Shown: piece after piece, positions 9,735 to 18,749 of the stretch
Numbering within the stretch: position 1 is the first letter of the stretch
Layout of the letters: every line of letters begins with the position of its first letter
Assembly (NCBI RefSeq): GCF_001429765.1
Contig: NZ_LMJB01000009.1
Location: forward strand, 290,838-354,837
Source: Flavobacterium sp. Root901
GTDB taxonomy: Bacteria; Bacteroidota; Bacteroidia; Flavobacteriales; Flavobacteriaceae
DNA: 64,000 nt
Direction: 5' to 3'
Notes under the pieces: generated by a model
Database searches by the model: none
Told to the model about the DNA's origin: nothing
What the model saw: the letters and a program-made list of their open reading frames with translations, nothing else
Translations under genes and position numbers: made by a program

Positions 9735-10868
9735 TTATATATCTCTAAATTGTTTTTGGTGATTCAGCTGCCAAATATCGTTTTTCTTTAATGATTGTAA
9801 AAACAATTCGTTACTATTTCCTTCTCCAAAATCATTATCTGAAACCTGAACTTTATGAGAATCTATTTTGGAAAGAGCTTCAAGAATATCTTTTTCAGAA
9901 TAATCGACATTTAGAATATCGGCATGAATGGCTCTATTTTGCTGGCGCGTTCCAATATTTATAATTGGTATCCCATAATAAGGCGCCTCTCGAATTCCGG
10001 CACTGCTGTTGCCAATTATAAATTGACTCTTTTTTAATAAAGTCAGAAAATATTCAAATCGCAATGATGGAAAAATTCTGAATCTTGTAATTCCTTCTAA
10101 TCTTTTAAATTCGTCTATTATGAATTGGCTTCCCAAATCATTGTTTGGAAAAATAACAATATAGTTTCGATTATCTTTTAGTAAACAGTCAACAAAAGTA
10201 ACAACGTATTCTTTCATTGAATTAAATTCTGTCGTAACCGGATGGAACATTACTAATGCATAATCTTCAAACGGAATTTCATAATATTTTTTTGCTGTTT
10301 CCAGAGAAGGCAGATTATTAGAAAACATAATGTCAATATCTGGGGAACCAATGGTAAAGATAGACTCTTTTACTTCTCCCATTTGCAATAATCTTTTTTC
10401 GGCCTGCTTATTAGACACAAAATGCACGTGACTTAGTTTACTAACACTATGACGAATTAATTCGTCTACAGTTCCAGAAACTTCACCACCTTCGATATGA
10501 GCAACCAAAATATTATTTAAAGATCCTACAATAGCGCCTGCAAGTGTTTCTACTCTGTCTCCGTGCACGACGATCATATCAGGTTTTATGTTTTTGCAAT
10601 AATTGGACAACCCTTCAATAGTCTTTGCCAACGTTAAATCCATAGTAGTTTCGTGGGTATGATTTTCGAAAGTAAAAACGTTTTTAAAATTACAGCGTTC
10701 TATTTCGATTAATGTATAACCATAAATCTCCTGCAGATGCATTCCGGTAACAAAAACAAAAGCTTCAAAATCCTCTTGTTCTTCTAGAGTCTCAATGAGT
10801 GATTTAATTTTCCCGAAGTCTGCACGGGTACCGGTAAGAAATAATATTTTTTTTGAAGAATTATTCAA
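9735..10868 (-). CDS. neuC: Hydrolysing UDP-GlcNAc 2-epimerase, ManNAc-forming (NeuC)
   Basis: A 377-residue epimerase of the hydrolysing NeuC type. Motifs seen are FLTGTRADFGK, VHGDRVETLAG, AHIEGGEVSGT, FHPVTTE, FPNNDLG and GNSSAGIREAP. The pattern resembles, from memory, NeuC of Campylobacter jejuni lipooligosaccharide more than E. coli K1 NeuC. It would turn UDP-GlcNAc into ManNAc plus UDP for the NeuB step. The start is a TTG at 10868: no ATG precedes the first conserved strand and an in-frame TAG lies six codons upstream. This start overlaps the end of neuB by eight bases. A LegG-type activity on UDP-diNAcBac is the main alternative. Confidence 0.88.
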   Translation of the reverse strand: MNNSSKKILFLTGTRADFGKIKSLIETLEEQEDFEAFVFVTGMHLQEIYGYTLIEIERCNFKNVFTFENHTHETTMDLTLAKTIEGLSNYCKNIKPDMIVVHGDRVETLAGAIVGSLNNILVAHIEGGEVSGTVDELIRHSVSKLSHVHFVSNKQAEKRLLQMGEVKESIFTIGSPDIDIMFSNNLPSLETAKKYYEIPFEDYALVMFHPVTTEFNSMKEYVVTFVDCLLKDNRNYIVIFPNNDLGSQFIIDEFKRLEGITRFRIFPSLRFEYFLTLLKKSQFIIGNSSAGIREAPYYGIPIINIGTRQQNRAIHADILNVDYSEKDILEALSKIDSHKVQVSDNDFGEGNSNELFLQSLKKNDIWQLNHQKQFRDI

Positions 10869-11901
10869 AATCAGAAAAATCTAATTGTTCGTCATTTTCA
10901 ATATCTCTCGATGCGGTTTTTCCAATTAAATCATTAAAATGTTCCGCTAAAATTTTACCTGTTCCGGGACGTTTAACCCAGATATTTTCTTTAGATAAAA
11001 CTTCTCCTTTTTTAATTGGCTTTATAGCGCAAACCGTAGCAAAAGCAAAATCGATTGTAACTTGTTCCTCTAGAGCAGGTTTTTTAGTTCCACCTCGCAT
11101 TAAGGCAATTTCAGCACTTGAAACAATTAATTCTGCACATGCTTTTTCATCCATACTGCAAACAATATCCGGACCTGTTCGCTGCATATGATCTGTAAAA
11201 TGTCTTTCCAGAATACTTGCACCAAGCGCTACTGCACCTAAGCAGGCATTATTGTTTAAAGTATGGTCACTTAGTCCAAACACTTTATCCGGAAAAGCCT
11301 CATGAAGTTCGACCATTGCTCCAAAACGAACTAAATGAATTGGTGTTGGATATAAATTTGTAGTATGAAGTAAAGCAACCGGAATATTGTGTTTGTCAAA
11401 AATTGCAACCGCTTTTTGAATACTTTCTATTGTATTCATACCTGTGCTTAAAATCACTGGTTTTCCAAATGACGCAATATGTTCTAACAAAGGATAATTA
11501 TTGCATTCTCCTGAACCAATTTTATAAGCCGGAATATCAAATTTCTTTAATCGCTCTGAAGCTGCTCTTGAAAAAGGTGTCGAAATAAAAATCATGCCTT
11601 TGCTTTCTACATAATTTTTCAATTCCAACTCTTGCTCTTCATTTAGTGAGCATCTTTCCATAATTTCATAAATAGAAACATCTGCATTTCCCGGAATTAC
11701 TTTTTTGGCTGCACCAGACATTTCATCTTCTACAATGTGAGTTTGGTGTTTTACTACTTCAACTCCTGCTCTGTGTGCTGAATCAACCATTTCTTTTGCG
11801 ACTTCTAAAGAGCCTTCGTGATTGATTCCTATTTCGGCAATAACTAATGGTGGAAAATCTGGTCCAATTTTACGGCCTGCAATTTCTATATATGGATTCA
11901 T
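10861..11901 (-). CDS. neuB: N-acetylneuraminate synthase (NeuB)
   Basis: A 346-residue PEP-dependent condensing enzyme. The TIM-barrel part has EIGINHEGSLEVAKEM (from about residue 23), KHQTHIVEDEM, FISTPFSRAASERL, KIGSGECNNYPLL and SDHT; a C-terminal SAF domain (about 285-346) contains KGEVLSKENIWVKRPG. It would condense ManNAc with PEP to give Neu5Ac. KHQTHIVEDEM and PGNADVSIYEIM closely match what I remember of C. jejuni NeuB1, a true sialic acid synthase, which argues against a legionaminate or pseudaminate synthase. The ATG at 11901 is followed downstream by neuC with an eight-base overlap. Confidence 0.92.
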   Translation of the reverse strand: MNPYIEIAGRKIGPDFPPLVIAEIGINHEGSLEVAKEMVDSAHRAGVEVVKHQTHIVEDEMSGAAKKVIPGNADVSIYEIMERCSLNEEQELELKNYVESKGMIFISTPFSRAASERLKKFDIPAYKIGSGECNNYPLLEHIASFGKPVILSTGMNTIESIQKAVAIFDKHNIPVALLHTTNLYPTPIHLVRFGAMVELHEAFPDKVFGLSDHTLNNNACLGAVALGASILERHFTDHMQRTGPDIVCSMDEKACAELIVSSAEIALMRGGTKKPALEEQVTIDFAFATVCAIKPIKKGEVLSKENIWVKRPGTGKILAEHFNDLIGKTASRDIENDEQLDFSDFE

Positions 11902-11921
11902 TGTTTATTGGTTTTGGTATT

Positions 11922-12581
11922 TTATTGTTTTTTATAAAGATATCTCGCATACTCTAAATCTTCAGGAGTATCGATATCAACTTGTGCAAAAATATGATTT
12001 ACCTCGAATGGAAAAGCATTTTCTGAAATAATAATATCGTTTAGTATTAAAGAACTCTTTGTAATATAAAGTAATCCGTTTTCAAAAAAAAGCGGTTCTA
12101 AATCCTGACTTCTCTGCCCAAAAGTATAATTAAAAGGCTGAAATTTATTATCCATTATTTTTCCAAATTTTTGATGATTTCTGGAAACCGTAAATAGGCT
12201 GTCTTTATTTTCTTTTTCGAATTTATTAAAAGCTTCTTGTAATAAGTTTTCAGGACGTAAAGGATTTGTTGCCTGTAATAAAACAACATTTTCCACATCT
12301 GTATCAATTGATTCCAAAACATGTTTTAATGCCGAAACTGTTGGCTCTAAATCTCCTGAAAGGGATTTTGGTCTGTCAATAACTTTTGCTCCAAATTGCA
12401 GTGCTGTTTTTTTTATTTCAGCATCATCTGTTGAAACGTAGATATCATCTATAATTCCACTATTTTCTTTTGCATATAATATAGAATGGGCAATTAAAGG
12501 TAATTCTCCTAAAAGCTGAATATTTTTTTCTGATATTCGTTTTGATCCTCCTCTTGCAGGAATTATAGCTATTGTTTTCAT
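11922..12581 (-). CDS. neuA: CMP-sialic acid synthetase (NeuA)
   Basis: A cytidylyltransferase of about 219 residues. It opens with AIIPARGGSKRISEKN, the CTP-binding signature of NeuA/KdsB-type enzymes, then STDDAEI, LQATNPLRP and QVDIDTPEDLEYA. It would activate Neu5Ac to CMP-Neu5Ac. I place the start at the ATG at 12581, directly before the conserved strand and after an AAGGAG run. A longer frame from a TTG at 12614 would add eleven residues and run into the upstream acyltransferase gene. It lies 20 bases before neuB; the order neuA-neuB-neuC in transcription is an intact sialic acid cassette. Confidence 0.9.
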   Translation of the reverse strand: MKTIAIIPARGGSKRISEKNIQLLGELPLIAHSILYAKENSGIIDDIYVSTDDAEIKKTALQFGAKVIDRPKSLSGDLEPTVSALKHVLESIDTDVENVVLLQATNPLRPENLLQEAFNKFEKENKDSLFTVSRNHQKFGKIMDNKFQPFNYTFGQRSQDLEPLFFENGLLYITKSSLILNDIIISENAFPFEVNHIFAQVDIDTPEDLEYARYLYKKQ

Positions 12582-12597
12582 CTCCTTAATTGTTTTA

Positions 12598-13659
12598 TTA
12601 AGCTGGATTTTCAATTATCTCAGCTATTTTCTTTTTTATTCTTATTTTATCTCTAATTGGTTTTTCAATGTAGACATAAGATAATGAAGAAATAATAATC
12701 AGGATAATAAGTCTTAGAAAAAAGACAAGTGTAGGCTCACTTAAATGCAGATATTTATTTACACTATATGCACTTACTAAGGAATAAACTGGAAATTGTA
12801 GAATATAAATTCCAAAGCTAATTTCTCCCAAAAATATAAATATTCTTTTTTTAAATAATGTAGTTATTATTCCATTATTTAAGGAAATAAGGATTATTAA
12901 TGGAATGAAAAGCACTGCCAGCATTCCATTATGAAATTTTAAATTTAGCGGAAATTTTAAAGCCAAAAAGATTAATCCGAGAATTAATAGAATTAAAAAA
13001 TCATAGCTGCCATTCTTATGCTGCCATTTTTTGATTAAAAAATATCCAGATAAATTTCCAATCAAAAATTCATTGAGATGCAATATAGGATTGTACATCA
13101 ATAAATCTCTTACTAACTCATTTCCGGCAAATAATAAAAAAAGAGTTTCAAATAAAATTTGACTAAAAATCCAAAATACAACAATATATACTGCAGCTTT
13201 TTTATAACTATTATTTTTAAGAATATTAAAAACAATAGGGAAAGCTGCATAAAACAACATTTCTACAGATAAAGACCATCCTGGTGGATTAAAAGATAAA
13301 GCTTGTCCCGGAATCCAGCTTTGAATCATAAATATGTTTAAAAACATACCTAATAAATCAAGGCTTTTAGTTCGTATTTGTAAAAATAACACAAGAAGTA
13401 TGGCAAAAAAATAGATGGGATAAATTCGTGCAAACCTATTTCTAAAATATTCTTTTGGTGAAAAATTTGATTTTTTCCCATAAGCAATTATCATAACAAA
13501 TCCTGATAGTAAAAAGAAATAACTAACACAAACATCTGCGTTAAAAAATATTGGTTTTACAAAATCATTATTAAAGAGAAAGCTTTTTTTTCCAAAATGA
13601 AAAATTACAATTGATACTGCGGCTAAAAACCGTGTAAATGTTAATTGATCTATTCTCAT
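12598..13659 (-). CDS. Acyltransferase family 3 (OafA-like) O-acyltransferase
   Basis: A 353-residue integral membrane protein with about ten hydrophobic segments. The family 3 signature is at the N-terminus: RFLAAVSIVIFHFGKK, with Arg10 and His21 as the conserved pair. There is no C-terminal SGNH domain, unlike full-length OafA. Such enzymes acylate sugars of O-antigens or lipid-linked precursors. The gene sits between a GT4 gene (5-base gap) and neuA, so an acetyl modification of the sialylated glycan is possible but unproven. Confidence 0.9.
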   Translation of the reverse strand: MRIDQLTFTRFLAAVSIVIFHFGKKSFLFNNDFVKPIFFNADVCVSYFFLLSGFVMIIAYGKKSNFSPKEYFRNRFARIYPIYFFAILLVLFLQIRTKSLDLLGMFLNIFMIQSWIPGQALSFNPPGWSLSVEMLFYAAFPIVFNILKNNSYKKAAVYIVVFWIFSQILFETLFLLFAGNELVRDLLMYNPILHLNEFLIGNLSGYFLIKKWQHKNGSYDFLILLILGLIFLALKFPLNLKFHNGMLAVLFIPLIILISLNNGIITTLFKKRIFIFLGEISFGIYILQFPVYSLVSAYSVNKYLHLSEPTLVFFLRLIILIIISSLSYVYIEKPIRDKIRIKKKIAEIIENPA

Positions 13660-13664
13660 ACTTG

Positions 13665-14762
13665 TTATTTACTTTCTATTCTGAATTTTGCTTCTTGAAT
13701 GATAGAAGTCATATTTGCATCCCAATTTTCCATAGAATACATTTTATTAGATAACGGTGTAACCTCTATAGTTTGATCTATAAAATCATTTATTGCACCA
13801 ACCCACTCAGAAACAAAATGAGGGTTTTCTATTAATTTACCGTATTTACCATATTGTAAAACTTCAGGAACACCTCCCATTGCCGATGCAATGCAATAAT
13901 TACCACAATGTAATGCTTCAATTAAACTTAAACCGAAACCTTCCTGACAAAGAGTGGAAAAAAGATAGCAATCAGATGCTTGATAATATTCCGGAAGATT
14001 ATCGTTTGAAATTCTGCCTAAAAATTTAACTCCCAAAATATTTTCTTCTCTTTCTGATCCTATAACAAGAAGAATAATATTTTTTTTCGATTCATATACT
14101 TTTCTCCATGCTTCTAAAACAATATGCAATCCTTTTTTGGGTCTATCTTGTGAACACCAGATAAAGACTTTTTTATCTTCAAATCCAAGTTTTTTCTTTA
14201 AATTATGTTTATTAGAAACCGATATGGTTTTAAATTTTTGAGTATCAATTCCATTATAAAGAATTGAAAAATGACAAGGCAGAACATTAACTTTTTCTCG
14301 AAATTGATTATAGCTATCATGGGTCAAAACAATTAGCTCATCAATCAATTCATAAAAATTTGAACCGGAATTTAACTGCATATACGGTGAGAATCCATGA
14401 TAAAAAAACTGAATGTAGCAATTCTTCAAAATCCCTACTGAATTAAGATAATCATAAAGAGGTTTAATCATTCCATAATTATCAACAACTTGAATTATAT
14501 ATTTTTGATTTGGAACAATTATTTTATTTAGAGCCTTAAAATATTGAAGGTTTTTTTTCTTAAAAACCTTATGTTGAACTTTCTGTAAGAAACTCGTATT
14601 AGCAAAACTATAGTTAATCCCTGAAAACTTAATTTGAGTTTTTGGGCAAATAACATAATCTATTCTATGATCACCTTGAAGATAATTTTTATAGAGTGTT
14701 GTCCAGCTTCCAATTTTAGAATAAGGTAATGGCACTTGGGAAATTAAAATTGTTTTTGTCAT
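13665..14762 (-). CDS. Family 4 glycosyltransferase
   Basis: A 365-residue GT-B enzyme. The donor domain has FIWCSQDRPKKGLHIVLEAW and CQEGFGLSLIEALHCGN, a clear E-x7-E signature, followed by ASAMGGVPEVL. The N-terminal domain contains QFFYHGFSPYM and ILYNGIDTQKF near the domain junction. The start is an ATG at 14762. It lies 12 bases after the gene at 14775 in a continuous minus-strand run. Specificity unknown. Confidence 0.87.
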   Translation of the reverse strand: MTKTILISQVPLPYSKIGSWTTLYKNYLQGDHRIDYVICPKTQIKFSGINYSFANTSFLQKVQHKVFKKKNLQYFKALNKIIVPNQKYIIQVVDNYGMIKPLYDYLNSVGILKNCYIQFFYHGFSPYMQLNSGSNFYELIDELIVLTHDSYNQFREKVNVLPCHFSILYNGIDTQKFKTISVSNKHNLKKKLGFEDKKVFIWCSQDRPKKGLHIVLEAWRKVYESKKNIILLVIGSEREENILGVKFLGRISNDNLPEYYQASDCYLFSTLCQEGFGLSLIEALHCGNYCIASAMGGVPEVLQYGKYGKLIENPHFVSEWVGAINDFIDQTIEVTPLSNKMYSMENWDANMTSIIQEAKFRIESK

Positions 14763-14774
14763 ACTTTAACTTAA

Positions 14775-15791
14775 TTAATAAATTCCTGCTTCTGCTTTAC
14801 TAAGTCCTTTGTATTTTAAAAACCATCTTTTTACAGGTTTTCTCGACATTACTTTCCTAAATAAAACATTTTTAATCCATAAAAGGATTTCATTTCTTTT
14901 GTTAGATTTAAAGTTTAATGAAAATTCCGGAGTTGTATTTGAAATTAACAAAGACTGTAAAACTTCTTCCATCCATGATTCTTTAACATTCCCCATATGA
15001 TATGTATAATTATCTTCTGTAGCTAAACGCCAAAATCCCTGATCTACAACAGGCTTGTCAAGAATATCATCACTGTTTCCTCCCATTACATATTGGGTGT
15101 GTTTTTCCTTAATTTCTCGCAAAATATCTCCTCTATATGTTACAACAAAATGTCCTGCACCAACAACTGCCTTTGTAGAATTACTGGAAATTGTTAGATA
15201 TTTTTTTAGATGTACATCTCTATAAAAATTTGAATTATTAATACTAACAGCAAATGCTTCTAAAGCTTCGGGGTTTTTGACTTTTGAAAATTGCATTTTT
15301 TTTGAAAAAAAATTCTCAAAGAGTATATTAAAGGTTTTATCATTAAATGATTTTGACGAAGGGGTTGGACATACAGCTCCTGCTTTTGGAAATGCTTTGA
15401 AAACTTTATATGTTTCCTCTTGCCAATTATTCAAAAACAGAACGTCTGCATCAGCAGCTGTTACTAAATCAAACTTATGCCCTACGATTCCTTTTAAAAT
15501 TGCATTGATATATCCAATATTTGTTAAATGAATAATCTCTTGAATTTTATGTTCATCAAACATATTTTGCAAATAATCAATAACGATTTTACAACTACCA
15601 TTATTTACTATAGATATGTATGTTTTATTATGACTTGTTTTTATAAGAGACTCAAGGCTGTATTTTAAGATTTGAAAACTATCCGTAAAATACCCTTCAA
15701 GATTTGGAATATAAACTGGTATAATAACCTGATGGAAAAAATCCTCGGTTTTTTTTATTTTATCTTTTTCAGGATTAAAACCTATTCGCAT
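14775..15791 (-). CDS. GT-A fold (family 2-like) glycosyltransferase
   Basis: A 338-residue protein with features of an inverting GT-A enzyme: VIIPVYIPNLEG at about residues 22-33, ISIVNNGSC, then AADADVLFLNNW, where the DAD triad is the metal/nucleotide-sugar motif. The N-terminus is about 20 residues longer than in most GT2 enzymes and the C-terminus ends in a basic stretch. The ATG at 15791 directly abuts the stop of the gene at 15792. Donor unknown. Confidence 0.75.
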   Translation of the reverse strand: MRIGFNPEKDKIKKTEDFFHQVIIPVYIPNLEGYFTDSFQILKYSLESLIKTSHNKTYISIVNNGSCKIVIDYLQNMFDEHKIQEIIHLTNIGYINAILKGIVGHKFDLVTAADADVLFLNNWQEETYKVFKAFPKAGAVCPTPSSKSFNDKTFNILFENFFSKKMQFSKVKNPEALEAFAVSINNSNFYRDVHLKKYLTISSNSTKAVVGAGHFVVTYRGDILREIKEKHTQYVMGGNSDDILDKPVVDQGFWRLATEDNYTYHMGNVKESWMEEVLQSLLISNTTPEFSLNFKSNKRNEILLWIKNVLFRKVMSRKPVKRWFLKYKGLSKAEAGIY

Positions 15792-16934
15792 TTAATAATT
15801 TATTTCTAGGTTTTTATATAATGCTATAACCTTTTGTTGATTAGTATTATAATCTAATTTTTCAAGGGCAATTTTGTTATTTATATTTTTTGCCTCTATC
15901 AACATTTCTTTATCTTCAATAGATTGAATGATTAATTTAGCAATCGAATCAATATTTTCAGGATCTTCGATTAAAAATCCATTTATTCCATGATCTATAA
16001 TCTCGGCCGAGACATTTCCCGGATTGGATTGAATGGGAAATGCTCCCATAACAATTGACTCCAACAATGTATTTGCCATTCCATCTGAAGTATTATTTCC
16101 AATATATATTATCGATTTACCCATTAATTCCATTATTTGCTGGTGCGATAAATCATGTCGGCCATATACTTTATATTCTAAATTATTTTCAGCTGTATAC
16201 TTTTCAACAATATTGTGTGCTCCAAAAACAATTATCTCATATTGGTCAAGTTTTGTCTTTAATTTGTCAAGTGCTTTAATTATATTTATTGCCCTACCAA
16301 ATAAGTTTTGATATCCTTTAACTAAAATTACTTTTCTCTTCTCAATCGGCAGTTTATAAATTTCAAATTCTTCTATTTTATAACCTGTTCCGCCAGGAAT
16401 TACTCCTACATGTGTACCACTAAAACCTAATTCTTTGGCTATTTCATAATCTCTAAAACAATCAGTATGTAAATAATTTACGCGTTTTAGAACATTTTTG
16501 ATTTTGTTTTTATGATATATAAAATTCTGAAAATAAAACAAATCACTACCCCAGCAAGAGTAAATCCATTTAATGTTCGGGAATTTATTCATCGTTTTAA
16601 TTATTGGATAAGAGCAGGATTGCATTTCAAAACTATGAATAATGTCTGGATTAATTTCCTGAATTATTTTTTCGAGAACTTTGTTTTCAGTAATTTCAAA
16701 AAAAGGACGAATTGAATTATATAATTCAGGCATTTTTTTAGAGAGCCAATATTCGCCTTTTAAGTAAGGTAATTTTCTTTTTTTCCAGTTTGTAAATTGA
16801 TGATCTGATTTAAATGTATCCAACTCTCCTCTATTTAAAACATCAAACCAATAGAGTTCATGATCGGTTTTGCTTAAATTTTCAATCCATCTAAAAAAAT
16901 GAATGGAAGGCATTGAGATGAAGAGAATTTTCAT
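15792..16934 (-). CDS. Family 4 glycosyltransferase
   Basis: A 380-residue GT-B enzyme that starts MKILFISMPS. It has IHSFEMQSCSYP and IYSCWGSDLFYF in the acceptor domain, and VKGYQNLFGRA plus NTSDGMANTLLESIVMGAFPIQS in the donor domain. The E-x7-E pair is partly altered: DGMANTLLES keeps an acidic residue at both ends. The ATG overlaps the stop of the upstream GT2 gene (16931) by four bases. Specificity unknown. Confidence 0.8.
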   Translation of the reverse strand: MKILFISMPSIHFFRWIENLSKTDHELYWFDVLNRGELDTFKSDHQFTNWKKRKLPYLKGEYWLSKKMPELYNSIRPFFEITENKVLEKIIQEINPDIIHSFEMQSCSYPIIKTMNKFPNIKWIYSCWGSDLFYFQNFIYHKNKIKNVLKRVNYLHTDCFRDYEIAKELGFSGTHVGVIPGGTGYKIEEFEIYKLPIEKRKVILVKGYQNLFGRAINIIKALDKLKTKLDQYEIIVFGAHNIVEKYTAENNLEYKVYGRHDLSHQQIMELMGKSIIYIGNNTSDGMANTLLESIVMGAFPIQSNPGNVSAEIIDHGINGFLIEDPENIDSIAKLIIQSIEDKEMLIEAKNINNKIALEKLDYNTNQQKVIALYKNLEINY

Positions 16935-17893
16935 ATATTTTTAAGTAATAAATAACCTTTATTAAATATGGAATAAAATATAAAAGCATTTATGGATTTT
17001 ATTGCACCTAAATAATCCATTAATTCTAATTGTTTCTTTATTAATATCCTTAAATATTTGTATCTATTTATATCTTTTTTCTGGAGAGCAGTTATTAAAA
17101 ACCATTTACATCTCTTTTTGATATAATTATTTAATATTAAAGGATTTGCTTTTTTATTAATTTTCAATAATTTTAAGTGCTTTTCAAGAGAAACTATCTC
17201 TGAGTAAATTTCTTTATAGTTTAATTTACTTATTTCATGAGCTAACGATTCTGAATGAATTCTATATTGGATTAAAGGTTTATGAATATATTCTATTTTT
17301 GGGTTTTGATATAACATTCTTAAATTAAAATCCCAATCGTCTAAATTAGTGATCTGTTCATCAAAAAGCTGCGTTTGCATATTTATAAATTTTCTACTCC
17401 AGGTTTGAAAAACATAATATGCAATTTTTCCAACTAGATAATCTTCAATCAAATTTTGAGAAAAATAATTATACTTTTTATCTAATTTAATTTCATCAAT
17501 ATTTATAAACTCAATATTTGAAACAACAAGATCGCAGTCTTTTTCTAAGAATATCTCCAGAGTACTAGCAAGGCAGTCAGTTAGCATAATATCATCACTG
17601 TCAAACCATTTTATATAAGTTCCTTTCGATTTTTCAAAACCATAATTCCTGCAGGAGTTTGGTCCCTTTAAAAGATTATCAGGACGATTATAATATTGAA
17701 ATCGAGAATCTTTCAACACATATGTATTTACAATTTCTTCAGTATGGTCTATACTTCCGTCATCCACAATGATACATTCCCAATTAGTATGTGTTTGATC
17801 AATTATGCTATCCAAAGTTTTACCAATCAAATGTGCTCGCTGATAAGTTGGAATAATAATTGAAAAAAATGTGCTTTTATTTTCTATAAGCAT
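16931..17893 (-). CDS. Family 2 glycosyltransferase
   Basis: A 320-residue inverting GT-A enzyme with FFSIIIPTYQRAHLIGKTL at the N-terminus, IIVDDGSIDHTEEIV and KWFDSDDIM, where DSDD is the DxD-type metal motif. The C-terminal third is basic and helical. It overlaps the FkbM methyltransferase gene upstream by 17 bases and the GT4 gene downstream by four bases, so it is part of a tightly packed unit. It is visibly AT-richer than the rml and wza/wzc regions. Confidence 0.88.
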   Translation of the reverse strand: MLIENKSTFFSIIIPTYQRAHLIGKTLDSIIDQTHTNWECIIVDDGSIDHTEEIVNTYVLKDSRFQYYNRPDNLLKGPNSCRNYGFEKSKGTYIKWFDSDDIMLTDCLASTLEIFLEKDCDLVVSNIEFINIDEIKLDKKYNYFSQNLIEDYLVGKIAYYVFQTWSRKFINMQTQLFDEQITNLDDWDFNLRMLYQNPKIEYIHKPLIQYRIHSESLAHEISKLNYKEIYSEIVSLEKHLKLLKINKKANPLILNNYIKKRCKWFLITALQKKDINRYKYLRILIKKQLELMDYLGAIKSINAFIFYSIFNKGYLLLKNI

Positions 17894-18749
17894 ATATCAT
17901 ACCTGTATTGATTGCCAATTGCTGGCTAAAACAATTAAAATTGTATTTCAATAATATTTTTTCTAGTTCCTGGCTTCCTTTATCATGCCATTCTATCATT
18001 GCAAAATCAATTTTATTCAAAATTCCACTGTTATCTAAGTCTTCGAATATCTCATATTCAGCTCCTTCACAATCAACTTTCAAAACTATTTTAAAATTTT
18101 GGTTTTGATTTATAATTTCTTTTAGAACCGAAGAAGCATTCTTTATTATTACATTTACTTTCTCAACATCCGAAATTATAAAACTCGAGCTTAAAGCACC
18201 TCGAGATCCCGTATTTCCTTTAACATTTTTATTAAATAAGAATGTTTCTTCTTTGTCCGTGTTACCTAATCCATAATTATTTAATTCAACCACTTTATTC
18301 TTATTTAAAGTCAGGTTAAATTTTGCCTGATCATAAGTAAGTGGTACTGGTTCATATGAATATATTTTTTTTACATTATCTTTTGAGGAAAAAAACAGTG
18401 CTCCTAAACCTATGTTTGCACCAATATCAATAACTACAACTTCATCATTTGTACAAAAATTATAATCATTTGAATAGAAAATTTCGTTTAAAATAAAAAA
18501 TTCTTCACAAGTTTCTAAATAAACAGTCGTATCATCAAATGTAAATAAAACTCCTTGTCCATTATCTTTTATACGTATGGAATATTTATTTTCCAGATTA
18601 CGAATAAAATCAAATGTCTTTATTAATAATTCTAAGTTATCTATAACCTTATATTTTTTTAAATAAGATATTTTTCTTTCTCTTTCTTTGTTCTTATTTT
18701 CAATTTTATATCCTAGTTTAGCCAAAAATCTATATAAGTATTCCTTCAT
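17877..18749 (-). CDS. FkbM family SAM-dependent methyltransferase
   Basis: A 290-residue protein. The SAM-binding motif VVVIDIGANIGLG lies at about residues 104-116, followed by YSYEPVP (acidic residue for the SAM ribose), then LKVDCEGAEYEIFED and MIEWHD, the standard FkbM block order. FkbM enzymes O-methylate sugars. In loci with a Wzm/Wzt exporter, terminal methylation can act as the chain-end signal read by the Wzt C-terminal domain, which makes this gene a candidate chain terminator; that link is inference. It overlaps its upstream neighbour by four bases. Confidence 0.87.
   Translation of the reverse strand: MKEYLYRFLAKLGYKIENKNKERERKISYLKKYKVIDNLELLIKTFDFIRNLENKYSIRIKDNGQGVLFTFDDTTVYLETCEEFFILNEIFYSNDYNFCTNDEVVVIDIGANIGLGALFFSSKDNVKKIYSYEPVPLTYDQAKFNLTLNKNKVVELNNYGLGNTDKEETFLFNKNVKGNTGSRGALSSSFIISDVEKVNVIIKNASSVLKEIINQNQNFKIVLKVDCEGAEYEIFEDLDNSGILNKIDFAMIEWHDKGSQELEKILLKYNFNCFSQQLAINTGMIYAYRK

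Noticed and set aside
10853..11191. 112-residue plus-strand open frame opposite neuB
   Set aside because: Mirror of the conserved neuB coding frame; low-complexity translation.
12582..12614. Extended neuA start at a TTG
   Set aside because: It would add eleven unconserved residues and overlap the upstream acyltransferase gene; the ATG at 12581 directly precedes the conserved strand.
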